Below are positions 7,452 through 14,043 of a stretch of DNA of 17,831 bases, in pieces. Below the pieces are notes generated by a model. It was not told where the DNA came from. It made no database searches and saw nothing but the letters and a program-made list of their open reading frames with translations. The stretch comes from Planctomycetales bacterium (GTDB taxonomy: Bacteria > 4484-113 > JAFGCY01), in NCBI GenBank assembly GCA_024645305.1, contig JAHEFU010000030.1, positions 1 to 17,831 on the forward strand, in the 5' to 3' direction. Each line of letters begins with the position of its first letter. Position 1 is the stretch's first letter. Made by a program: the position numbers and the translations under genes.

Positions 7452-8045
7452 ATGAAGTACAAGCGGATTCTGCTGCTGATGCTGATGGCGGGGCTTAGCC
7501 TGCTGATGTTCACTGCCGCAAGTGCCCAGGGCAGCAGGCGCAGCACTGACAAGGATTATTCCTTCAAGGCCCGGGAGATTGAGAGCGGCAAGATGCTGGA
7601 GCTCACCGAGCTGATCGCGGACAAGCCCCTGATCCTGCATGTCTGGGCCCCGGACTGCCCGCACTGCCAGCGGCACATGCCCTACCTGAGCAGCCTCTAC
7701 AAGAAGCTGGACCTGGAGCAGGTCAATTTCGTGACTTATTCAGTGACCGGCAAGACCAACGACGCCCTGAGTTTCCTCAAGAAGCGCAATCTTGAGTTCC
7801 CCACGGTCTGCCTGTCCAACGGCAGCTTCTCCAAGGACCTAAAGGACGGCGGCTGGCCCAATACGCTCGTGATCGGGCTGGAGGGCAAGCTCGTGGGATC
7901 CTGCGACATAAACGGGCCCACATATGTGGACAGCATGGAAGACCTGGTGGACAAGGCCTGTGAGCAGTACGCCGAGAAGCGCCAGACCGAGCAGGAACAG
8001 GAAGAAGAAAAGGGTAGCGACGGCAGCAACTGGTTCGAGGACTAG
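7452..8045 (+). CDS. Exported thioredoxin-fold protein with CPHC active site (paralogue 1)
   Basis: The 197-residue product starts with a signal peptide, MKYKRILLLM followed by a hydrophobic stretch and AASA-Q at about 22-26. The mature part has a TlpA-like layout: YSFKAREIESGK, then LILHVWAPDCPHCQRHMPYL with the redox pair C69 and C72. CPHC is the DsbA-type dipeptide and favours oxidising or isomerising chemistry. It later shows EFPTV and the GGWPNTLVIG loop, where cis-proline is expected. The C-terminus is a charged Glu/Gln-rich tail (about 175-197). The ATG at 7452 gives a clean signal peptide, although AGGAG lies only 2 bases before it; an in-frame ATG at 7428 is the alternative. It is a clear paralogue of the next gene. 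Role inferred: extracytoplasmic thiol-disulphide exchange. Confidence 0.85.
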   Translation: MKYKRILLLMLMAGLSLLMFTAASAQGSRRSTDKDYSFKAREIESGKMLELTELIADKPLILHVWAPDCPHCQRHMPYLSSLYKKLDLEQVNFVTYSVTGKTNDALSFLKKRNLEFPTVCLSNGSFSKDLKDGGWPNTLVIGLEGKLVGSCDINGPTYVDSMEDLVDKACEQYAEKRQTEQEQEEEKGSDGSNWFED

Positions 8046-8248
8046 ACCTCCACTGCTGACTGCCGATCCGCGACACTTCCCGGCTCCGCCTCAGTCCAAA
8101 CAGATCCCCACTGCCCTGCGACCAGTTAACCGGCCGGACTCCCTGTGATCCAACCGATCCATATTCCCTTTGCAGATTATTCCGGAATGCTGTTACAGCT
8201 CAGCAGGGGCCGGGTATTACGTCTGGTTTGGAAAAAGGAAGGCGTAAT

Positions 8249-8770
8249 ATGGATTACAGGAACTACATCAAGATCGCAATGACCCTCGGGGCCCTGGCCC
8301 TGATCATCCTGACTGGTTCCCGCAGCGCGGATGCCGCCCGGGCGGACTACTCCTTCAGGGCCACGGAGATGTTCAGTGGTGAAAGCATGGACCTCGAGGC
8401 CCTCACCGCGGATGCCCCGCTGGTGTTCCACATCTTCAGCCCCGACTGCCCGCACTGCCAGCGCCACATGCCCTACGTCAAGAGCCTGTACGGCCAGCTG
8501 GACGGCAAGGCCGTGAACTTCCTGATGTACTCGGTGGACAGCTCAGAGCGCGACACGGTTCGCTTCATGGAATCCCGCAAGCTCAGCATGCCCACCGTTG
8601 TTGACGGAGATGGGCAGTTCAGCGAGCTGTTCAAGCAGGACGGCTGGCCGACCACTGTCGTACTCGGCAAGGGCGGCGTGCTGGTCGGGATCTGCGACAC
8701 CAACGGACCGGAGTATGTGGACCAGGTGGTGGAGCTGATCGCGAAGGCCCAGGAGCAGTACTTCAACTAG
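8249..8770 (+). CDS. Exported thioredoxin-fold protein with CPHC active site (paralogue 2)
   Basis: The 173-residue product has an N-terminal signal (MDYRNYIKIA, then a hydrophobic stretch and SADA-A near 27-30). The catalytic segment PLVFHIFSPDCPHCQRHMPY carries C67 and C70. Together with YSFRATEM, NFLMYSVD, MPTVV, DGWPTTVVLG and CDTNGPEYVDQ it aligns end to end with the preceding gene, so this is a tandem duplication. It lacks the charged C-terminal tail of its neighbour. The ATG at 8249 is chosen because AAGGAAGG (8235-8242) lies 6 bases upstream and the signal peptide then begins properly. The 203 bases between the paralogues suggest separate transcription. A periplasmic redox role is inferred; no partner is identifiable. 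Confidence 0.87.
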   Translation: MDYRNYIKIAMTLGALALIILTGSRSADAARADYSFRATEMFSGESMDLEALTADAPLVFHIFSPDCPHCQRHMPYVKSLYGQLDGKAVNFLMYSVDSSERDTVRFMESRKLSMPTVVDGDGQFSELFKQDGWPTTVVLGKGGVLVGICDTNGPEYVDQVVELIAKAQEQYFN

Positions 8771-8778
8771 GATTCAAA

Positions 8779-8937
8779 CGCCTGCCTGGGGAGGCGGCAC
8801 GGGGAGCGCGGGCATTGAGCTCGCTCTACGGAGGCCAGACGCGAGTCTGGCAAGCGGGGCCCTGGTGCGAACCGGGTCCATTAGCAATATGGATTACAAG
8901 GAGCAGACTGGCTGCCCAAGCGGCCTGTCTGCTTTTC
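8779..8937 (+). ncRNA. Candidate structured RNA with two GCGA tetraloops, ending in a terminator
   Basis: This non-coding stretch folds into consecutive hairpins. CGCCT (8779-8783) pairs with AGGCG (8792-8796). GAGCG (8804-8808) pairs with CGCTC (8822-8826). GCCAGAC (8834-8840) pairs perfectly with GTCTGGC (8845-8851) around a GCGA loop. A 9-bp helix with one mismatch (8858-8866 with 8871-8879) closes a second GCGA loop (8867-8870). The intrinsic terminator at 8902-8937 follows. I compared the consensus of c-di-GMP, SAH, cobalamin, TPP, Moco and THF riboswitches from memory and saw no match. It may be an independent small RNA or a structured 3' UTR of the thioredoxin-like gene. Confidence 0.4.
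8902..8937 (+). terminator. Intrinsic terminator after the second thioredoxin-like gene
   Basis: AGCAGAC (8902-8908) pairs with GTCTGCT (8927-8933). After one T-T mismatch the stem continues with six more pairs (8910-8915 with 8920-8925) around a CCAA loop. TTTT follows at 8933-8936. The opposite strand has no T-tract, so it should act only on plus-strand transcription. Confidence 0.75.
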
Positions 8938-8971
8938 TGAGGATACCGTGACAGACTCCGGCCAGATATGT

Positions 8972-9430
8972 TCAATGCCGCGGTAGCAGGACTTTCAGGT
9001 CGCCATTATCCTCGTCATAATAGGTCACCACATATCGTCCGTTGATAAGGGCAACCGCAGGAGACACGCCGACATTGACGCTGTCATCATTGTCAATCAG
9101 GCTAGCCGGAAAGAAGTTTGTCCCGTTGAAGGAGAATGACGTGGAAATCCTCAGTGCACCGTTGACATGCATTGCGGCGAAGTACCTGTTCCCGTCATAT
9201 GAAATGCAGAGTGAACCGTCGCCACCACTCAGAGTTGCCAGCGGGTCTCCGTCGTCATAGGCCCAGCTGTCTCCGTTGGCATTGTCGGAACGGATGTAGT
9301 GGATCCGGTTGGTGGTCAGGTTGTTGAAGGCGATGAAGGGGCGATTGCCCTGATGAGCTCCAGTTTCAGCAGCAGGCAACCAGGCTCTGGTCTCGACTGA
9401 TTGAAACCAGCAACCCGACCTCTGCAGCCC
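8972..9430 (-). pseudogene. C-terminal remnant of a propeller-repeat secreted protein
   Basis: From about 9349 down to the stop at 8972 the minus strand encodes protein-like sequence such as NRPFIAFNNLTTNRIHYIRS, PAVALINGRYVVTYYDEDNG and DLKVLLPRH. This resembles the C-terminal repeat modules of the 791-residue lipoprotein just upstream (compare GIPAIAYIDQGRTKIRYG). It lies in a different frame from that gene, after its stop, and no start codon, Shine-Dalgarno or promoter is visible. The open frame continues upstream only as a shadow of the neighbour. The simplest reading is the broken 3' end of a tandem paralogue, or of an ancestral longer version. A sequencing frameshift joining it to the neighbour is less likely, since the neighbour ends naturally. 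Confidence 0.6.
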
Positions 9431-9434
9431 GTTC

Positions 9435-11810
9435 CTACTCCACGCGGATCCCGTAGCGGATCTTCGTGCGGCCCTGGTCGATGTAGGCGATTGCCGGTAT
9501 CCCGCGGATCTCCGCCATCGTGGGTCGCACTCCGATTGCCAGCGCGTCGTCAACGAGCTCCGAAGCTCCCCAGCTGGTACCCTCGGCATTCTCCGCGCGC
9601 TGGTAGTAGAGCTTGGCTTCCAGCACGTCATACCACAGCACGGCCGGACGACCGGCGTGGATTCCCGCGGTGTACTCCGTCAGGGCCACGTTCTGCGGCG
9701 TAACCTCACCGTCGTTCTCCCACATGCTGGCCTGTGGGTCCACGGCGCGCAGCTGGTACAGCGCCGTGTTGGTCGGGATGTTGAAGATCACCGCCGGGCT
9801 GCCGTCATCCAGCACGACAAGAGCATCCTGCAGGCTGCAGCTGGTCAGTACGCTGAGTGTGGTACCTGAACTGAAGACCGGGATCGGGCCGTTCATCACG
9901 GATGAGTGGTAACGCAGCCGGTTGCTGCTCGGTCCCGCCCAGTAGGCGAAGGCGGGCGCTCCGTTGACTTCCTGCAGGCAGATCTGCGTGGAAGGTGCGC
10001 CGGTGATGCCGAGGGACACGGGTCCGAGCCAGTTCTGGGCTGTTTCATCAACTGCCACGCAGAAGCGCAGTTCACCCGTGGCGACATTGCGGTAGGCCAG
10101 CATCGCCTGGTTGTTGATGCTGGCCATGTCGATGCCTGACAACGCACCCGGTGGCGTCTCGAAGAGCTTCTTGGCGTACAGGTCATATCCGTCCGGTTCG
10201 ATCTGCCGGGCATAAACTGCCTCACCCCCGCCCGGCTTGGAATATACAGCGGCAGCGGCAGCCGTCCCGGCGATTTCGGCAATGGCAACCTCGCTCCCGT
10301 CCACACCGGACTGGGCATGCACGAGGTCCGTCACATCCCAGTCTTCCTCAAACAGGTTGTCAGCCTGGGCCATGTAGACCTGGGCACCGCCCCCGGTGTC
10401 GAAGCTGTATGCGATACTCGGCTTCCCGGTGACGTCAGCGAGGTCGACATCCTGGAAGCTCACGAGGTTGGTATGGTATTCATCCATGTTCAGGTCAACG
10501 ATCTGCCAGCCGGCATTGGCTGTGACAACCAGATTCTCGGTCAGGAAATCGAGCCCGCCATGAGGATCGCGCACGATCAGGAACAGCAGGTACTCACCGG
10601 GATCCGGCAGGTCATACGGGAGGGTCGATCCCATGTCAGTGGGATTGAATATTCCTGCCCCGGTGTAGAACTGGGCCAGGTCGTCGAGAATCCAGTGGTA
10701 GGTGAGTGGATCGCCATCAGGATCACTGGAGGAACTGGCATCGGCGCTGCCGCTCAGCGGAGCCAGACCGGCGGGGTCAGACAGATTCACAGCGGCGACC
10801 GGTGACTGATTGCCAAATCCACTCGTATCGCTGGGAATGCCTTCACTGCTGCCGCTGGCGGGCCGGAGCCACAGTCCCAGGCTGGAAGGCAGGGGTCCCG
10901 GTCCGCTGGCGGTGAAGAACAGGCGGTTCTTGGACTTGTCCCCATTGGCATCCACCAGCGGCACGTTCAGGAACTCGGGAAGGGCCGAGGGTTCTGACGG
11001 GCTGGCGGGATAACTGCTCATCCCTCCGACGTAGATGTTGAATGAGTCTATGCTGTTGCCGAAATTCACGCCGATCGGGGAAATGTCGGAGATGTTGATC
11101 GCGCCGTTGCCATCGCCGTCCACAGCGGACTCCACGCTGGAATAGTCAAAGCCCGTGCCGGCAGCGGTCTTGCCGAAGTGGATGGCCAGCGGAGTCAGGT
11201 CGGAGATATTGACAACGCCGTTCTGGTCGTAGTCACCCTGATTCTGGTAGAACCAGTAGCACAGGCCCGACGCGGGGTCATAACTGAAGTCAATCTTGTT
11301 ATTCTGGTTGAGGGGTGCCATGCTGCCGGTTCTGGCAAGCGCAGGCTCCACAGGCCTGAAGCTGATCTGCGCCAGCACGCCGCTGCCGCTGAAACCCGCC
11401 GTGTTGTCAGGATCAATCAGCACGATGCCCGCCTCACTGTGGCCGGCTTCAGGCGTGACGGCCAGCTGCAGGCTGTTGCCCGTGGCCCAGGTGCCGGGCT
11501 GGATGCCGCCGGCTTCCAGGGCTGCGTCGTGGTCCAGGGCCAGGTACAGTGCTTTCAGCCCCTGCACCTGCTCAGCTGTGACGGTTGCCAGCAGGCCTTC
11601 CTCATTTTCCTCCCAGCTGACACTGATCCCGCGAGAGCTGGTTTCGTCAAGGATGCTGCCATCCAGCAGCTCCAGGCCGTTCAACAGCAGGACAGAGGAC
11701 GGGGAGGAATCCGGCAGTTCGCCGGTGGAAACCCGTTTGATGTTTCCGCAGGACGCCAGCAGCAGGCAGCAGCCCAGTGCAATCAGGTCAATGTAATGGC
11801 TTGCTTTCAT
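9435..11810 (-). CDS. Multidomain lipoprotein: cohesin-like, dockerin-like, PKD and propeller-like repeats
   Basis: The 791-residue protein starts with a lipoprotein signal, MKASHYIDLIALGCCLLLAS-C, with the lipid-anchored cysteine at 21. Residues about 60-155 look cohesin-like (LLATVTAEQVQGLKALYLAL to GSGVLAQISF). Residues 191-255 hold two dockerin-type calcium loops, DYDQNGVVNISD (193-204) and DGDGNGAINISD (231-242), each followed by a hydrophobic P-x-(A/G)-(I/V)-x-F segment. A short Fn3-like segment (255-325) leads to a PKD domain (about 334-431, DASSSSDPDGDPLTYHW). Residues 434-791 contain repeated modules of about 50 residues with G-x-P-(A/S)-(F/I)-A-Y cores, probably a beta-propeller of BNR/sialidase-like type. 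No catalytic residues are recognisable, so a binding or scaffold role at the cell surface is inferred. The start at 11810 gives a proper lipobox, with GGAG 7 bases upstream. Confidence 0.85.
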   Translation of the reverse strand: MKASHYIDLIALGCCLLLASCGNIKRVSTGELPDSSPSSVLLLNGLELLDGSILDETSSRGISVSWEENEEGLLATVTAEQVQGLKALYLALDHDAALEAGGIQPGTWATGNSLQLAVTPEAGHSEAGIVLIDPDNTAGFSGSGVLAQISFRPVEPALARTGSMAPLNQNNKIDFSYDPASGLCYWFYQNQGDYDQNGVVNISDLTPLAIHFGKTAAGTGFDYSSVESAVDGDGNGAINISDISPIGVNFGNSIDSFNIYVGGMSSYPASPSEPSALPEFLNVPLVDANGDKSKNRLFFTASGPGPLPSSLGLWLRPASGSSEGIPSDTSGFGNQSPVAAVNLSDPAGLAPLSGSADASSSSDPDGDPLTYHWILDDLAQFYTGAGIFNPTDMGSTLPYDLPDPGEYLLFLIVRDPHGGLDFLTENLVVTANAGWQIVDLNMDEYHTNLVSFQDVDLADVTGKPSIAYSFDTGGGAQVYMAQADNLFEEDWDVTDLVHAQSGVDGSEVAIAEIAGTAAAAAVYSKPGGGEAVYARQIEPDGYDLYAKKLFETPPGALSGIDMASINNQAMLAYRNVATGELRFCVAVDETAQNWLGPVSLGITGAPSTQICLQEVNGAPAFAYWAGPSSNRLRYHSSVMNGPIPVFSSGTTLSVLTSCSLQDALVVLDDGSPAVIFNIPTNTALYQLRAVDPQASMWENDGEVTPQNVALTEYTAGIHAGRPAVLWYDVLEAKLYYQRAENAEGTSWGASELVDDALAIGVRPTMAEIRGIPAIAYIDQGRTKIRYGIRVE

Positions 11811-11841
11811 GTCGATACTCCGGATCGCAAGCGATCCACGC

Positions 11842-11847
11842 ATTATA
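11842..11847 (-). promoter_or_regulatory. -10 element (TATAAT, minus strand) of the multidomain lipoprotein gene
   Basis: A perfect TATAAT on the minus strand lies 31 bases before the ATG at 11810. The leader contains a 7-bp inverted repeat (GGATCGC/GCGATCC, 11820-11835) and then GGAG, so unlike several neighbours this gene has a conventional leader with a ribosome-binding site. Confidence 0.6.
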
Positions 11848-11927
11848 CCCATGAGACTACAAGCCAAGCATACAGCAACGGGACAGGATGCGCAGCGCTC
11901 CGCCCGCGTGTAGGATTTGGCGGAGGG

Positions 11928-12602
11928 TTATTCCCCGCCTGGGCTGTCCGCAATTCGCCAGTCCGTGGTCAGTTCACCGTCCAGCAGTTCCATCGGCAGC
12001 ATCCACTTCAGTTCCGCGCCGAGATGCCCACGGATTTCCCGCTGCTCCAGGCAGAGCATCACGCAGTTGCTCATGGCCACGAAGAAGTGCCGCGGCGCCG
12101 GCCAGCCGCACCATTGCTTGAGCAGCTGGTACAGCGTACCGCCATGGGCCACGATGGCAATGGACTGTGGTTCGGGGTGCTCAGCCTGGATGTGGGCAAT
12201 GAACCCGGCGATGCGTGCATTGATCTGTTCGTAGCTTTCCCCGCCGTACTCACTGAAATCCGCGCCCTGGGGCAGGCCCCGGCCGACATAGCCCGGGAAG
12301 CGCGCATTGCACTCCTCACTGGTGAGTCCCTCAAGCTGCCCGCCGTGAATCTCGCGCAGGTCCGCAAAATGGCTGACCTCGGGTGCCCCCGTGACCTCGC
12401 CGATGATCCGCGCGGTGTCCGCCGCCCGGGACAGGGGTGAGCTGTAGATGCTGTCAAAGCGGATGCCCCGTCCGGCCAGCCACAGGCCCACCTGACCTGC
12501 CTGCTCGCGGCCCAGCTCCGTCAGCGGATAGTCCAGGCTGCCCTGGAAGATGCGCCGCAGGTTGCCCTCGCTCTGGCCGTGGCGCATGAGGATGACTGGC
12601 AT
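11928..12602 (-). CDS. Histidine phosphatase superfamily protein (phosphoglycerate mutase-like)
   Basis: The 224-residue protein has the phosphohistidine signature LMRHGQSEGN (5-14, nucleophile H8 with R7), YSSPLSRAADTA (53-64, R59), LREIHGGQLEG (82-92, proton donor E84) and the second histidine in VAHGGT (151-156, H153). The family removes phosphate from small phosphorylated metabolites, sugars or cofactor intermediates. A mutase role is less likely because cofactor-dependent GpmA has different insertions. Length is typical for CobC/GpmB-like members, but the substrate is not predictable. It starts 15 bases after the stop of the cohesin-like lipoprotein gene and is probably cotranscribed with it, although the functions are not obviously related. 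Only a weak purine-rich tract precedes the ATG. Confidence 0.9.
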   Translation of the reverse strand: MPVILMRHGQSEGNLRRIFQGSLDYPLTELGREQAGQVGLWLAGRGIRFDSIYSSPLSRAADTARIIGEVTGAPEVSHFADLREIHGGQLEGLTSEECNARFPGYVGRGLPQGADFSEYGGESYEQINARIAGFIAHIQAEHPEPQSIAIVAHGGTLYQLLKQWCGWPAPRHFFVAMSNCVMLCLEQREIRGHLGAELKWMLPMELLDGELTTDWRIADSPGGE

Positions 12603-12617
12603 TGAAGCTTGTCCGGC

Positions 12618-13409
12618 CTAGTTGCCGAGACTGATGCGGGCATAGTTGGAGTCAATGAAAAACAGGGACTCCAGGGCAAAGCCCTCAGCCTGGCTGCCGG
12701 CGCGCGATGTGCCGCCGGCGGGGTTGAAGGTGATCGTTGCCAGCACGCCGCTGCCATCCTTTCCGCCTGCTCCCTGCTTGCGGGTGATCGCCACCGGGAC
12801 GAAGTCCGCCTGGTTGGCAAGTCCGAGGAACAGGATGTCCCCGGTGGTACCGAGGAAGTCCCCGGCCTCGACAGTGGCAGGCGTGAAGTTGTCGCTGTAA
12901 TTGACCCGGAAGGCGGCCCCGAACAGATCGGAGATGTCGGTCGCACTGACAGTCACGATGCGCTGGCCGTTCTGGCCACTGGCTACAGCCAGGGTCACCG
13001 GGCTGGCGCCGAAGCTCACGTCGAGTGCCCGGGTGGCCCCTTCCACGTTCACGCTGATCGTGGCGGAGCCGGCACTGGCCGGGACGATCCAGTAAACCGT
13101 GCTGGCCGTGGTGGCGACCGAGGTTTCACTGACTGACTTGGCGGTTTCGCGCAGGGTCAGGCTGAAGTCCGGTGGGTTGATCATCAGGCTGCCGGCCGTC
13201 ACCGACCAGTTCTTGAGCATCACCTGGCCATTGCCGCCACTGAGCGTGGCGCTCAGGGGGATCACCGAGCCGGCACTGATGGAGCCGCCGCCGGTATTGA
13301 TGGCCGTGACGGTCACGGGATTGTTCCCGCCTCCGCCGCCTCCGCAGGAAGCTGCGGCGAACAGCAGCAGCACGCCCGTGATTGCAGTCAGTGAAAGTCG
13401 CTTGATCAT
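12618..13409 (-). CDS. Lipoprotein with C-terminal cohesin-like domain
   Basis: The 263-residue protein opens with a lipoprotein signal, MIKRLSLTAITGVLLLFAAAS-C (C22), followed by a six-glycine spacer. Residues about 33-135 form a beta-rich, Ig-like (Big-type) domain with repeated T/S-V patterns. Residues about 136-263 resemble a cohesin fold: VTVSATDISDLFGAAFRVNY, then a D-F-L-G turn, GSGVLATITFNP and an aromatic closing strand. Cohesins bind dockerins, and the nearby 791-residue lipoprotein carries a dockerin-like module. The start at 13409 is chosen for the signal peptide, with GGAG (minus strand, 13417-13414) four bases before the ATG. A -10-like TAAAAT lies at 13446-13441. An upstream in-frame ATG at 13451 would add a charged prefix and spoil the signal. 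Confidence 0.8.
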   Translation of the reverse strand: MIKRLSLTAITGVLLLFAAASCGGGGGGNNPVTVTAINTGGGSISAGSVIPLSATLSGGNGQVMLKNWSVTAGSLMINPPDFSLTLRETAKSVSETSVATTASTVYWIVPASAGSATISVNVEGATRALDVSFGASPVTLAVASGQNGQRIVTVSATDISDLFGAAFRVNYSDNFTPATVEAGDFLGTTGDILFLGLANQADFVPVAITRKQGAGGKDGSGVLATITFNPAGGTSRAGSQAEGFALESLFFIDSNYARISLGN

Positions 13410-13473
13410 CAGTCTCCGCCTTCTAAGCATAGCTATACAGATTTTACCCAATGGATGTAGGTTGTGACGTAAA

Positions 13474-13516
13474 GGATGAGGTTGGAGTTTGGAGGTTGGC
13501 GGTTGGAGAAGGAAAA
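13474..13516 (+). repeat. Left G/T-rich inverted repeat of the cassette
   Basis: A run of degenerate 7-9 base units (GGTTGGAG, TTTGGAGG, TTGGCGG, TTGGAG). Its core 13486-13499 is the exact reverse complement of 14019-14032. Confidence 0.75.
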
Positions 13517-13559
13517 TCAGTGCTGTATTGGAAGTTTGAAATCAATGTTCTTAGATCCC

Positions 13560-13588
13560 TTGAAATAAATGACAATGTTTGTAATAAT
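13560..13588 (+). promoter_or_regulatory. Promoter of the four-helix-bundle gene
   Basis: TTGAAA (13560-13565) and AATAAT (13583-13588) are separated by 17 bp, each matching consensus at five of six positions. Transcription would begin near 13595, just before GGAG at 13598-13601. This sigma70-type promoter with a recognisable -35 contrasts with the -35-poor promoters of neighbouring genes. Confidence 0.55.
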
Positions 13589-13607
13589 ATGGCATCTGGA
13601 GCAAATC

Positions 13608-13970
13608 ATGCAAATCAACTCAGTGCAGGATCTGATTGTATGGCAGCGAGGCATTGAACTCGTCCGCGAGCTTTATGAGTTAACTCTCAGGTTTCCTAAG
13701 CAGGAAATGTCCGGATTAACTAGTCAGATACGAAGGGCAGCAGTTTCGGTTCCGGCAAACATTGCAGAAGGCTACGGCAGGGGAACCAGAAAAGACTATG
13801 CACATTTCGTTTCCGTTGCACTTGGTTCCGCGCGTGAACTGGAGACACTTCTGGTTGTGAGTCGTGAGGTTAAGTTTGTTTCTGATCAGGAAATCCATCA
13901 TAGTCGCGAACTGTTAGACGAATGTTGCCGGATGCTGAAGACACTGAGAAGGAGATTGACGACAGGTTAA
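13608..13970 (+). CDS. Four-helix-bundle protein (S23/IVP, 23S rRNA-intervening-sequence family)
   Basis: The 120-residue protein shows the family pattern: DLIVWQRGIELVRELYELT (helix 1), FPKQEMSGLTSQIRRAAVSVPANIAEGYGR (helix 2, the hallmark region), DYAHFVSVALGSARELETLL (helix 3) and a final helix ending in CCRMLKTLRRRLT. It is all-helical and cytosolic. Relatives form homopentamers, and the family includes the Avd accessory protein of diversity-generating retroelements; the function of stand-alone members is unknown. The ATG at 13608 is preferred over an upstream ATG at 13569, because GGAG lies 6 bases before it and the conserved part starts there. Base composition is AT-richer than the neighbours and codon choice differs, consistent with transfer. 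No reverse transcriptase or variable repeat is nearby. Confidence 0.9.
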   Translation: MQINSVQDLIVWQRGIELVRELYELTLRFPKQEMSGLTSQIRRAAVSVPANIAEGYGRGTRKDYAHFVSVALGSARELETLLVVSREVKFVSDQEIHHSRELLDECCRMLKTLRRRLTTG

Positions 13971-14004
13971 CTGCATATCACCAAAGTTGTTGGTGGACGG
14001 TGAT

Positions 14005-14040
14005 CCAAACTCCTAACTCCAACCTCCAAACTTCCTTTCT
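14005..14040 (-). repeat. Right inverted repeat of the cassette
   Basis: Read on the minus strand it consists of the same GTTTGGAG/GTTGGAG/TTAGGAG units as the left repeat. It ends next to the LamG-like gene's stop codon (14044-14046). Confidence 0.75.
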
Positions 14041-14043
14041 CTG

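Larger units (their letters stand above)
13474..14040. mobile_element. Putative mobile cassette: four-helix-bundle gene between G/T-rich inverted repeats
   Basis: A segment with visibly lower G+C than its surroundings carries one plus-strand gene between two minus-strand genes and is bounded by imperfect inverted repeats made of GGTTGGAG/GTTTGGAG-like units. AGTTTGGAGGTTGG at 13486-13499 matches the complement of 14019-14032 without mismatch. The right repeat ends about four bases before the stop codon of the LamG-like gene. No transposase is present. S23/IVP-family genes are known as intervening sequences in 23S rRNA genes and as stand-alone genes. Treating this as a mobilisable unit is inference. 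Confidence 0.5.

Noticed and set aside
8855..8900. tRNA-like T-arm on the minus strand (GGTTCG within a short stem)
   Set aside because: No acceptor, D-arm or anticodon arm can be formed at the right distances; the same bases form a better GNRA hairpin on the plus strand.
8902..8937. Bidirectional terminator shared with the minus-strand fragment
   Set aside because: The minus-strand side lacks a T-tract after the stem.
8886..8951. Repeat of AATATGGATTACA from the second thioredoxin-like start, opening a 20-codon ORF
   Set aside because: A 13-base match is expected by chance in a window this size; there is no Shine-Dalgarno, and the ORF runs through the terminator.
11880..11927. Terminator after the phosphatase gene (CTCCGCC/GGCGGAG stem)
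   Set aside because: A 7-bp stem exists on the minus strand, but the loop is long and no T-tract follows.
13474..13516. CRISPR array in the short repeated units
   Set aside because: Units are degenerate, contiguous and lack spacers; no cas gene is present.
13474..14040. Diversity-generating retroelement suggested by the Avd-like protein
   Set aside because: No reverse transcriptase, template repeat or variable repeat is present in the window.
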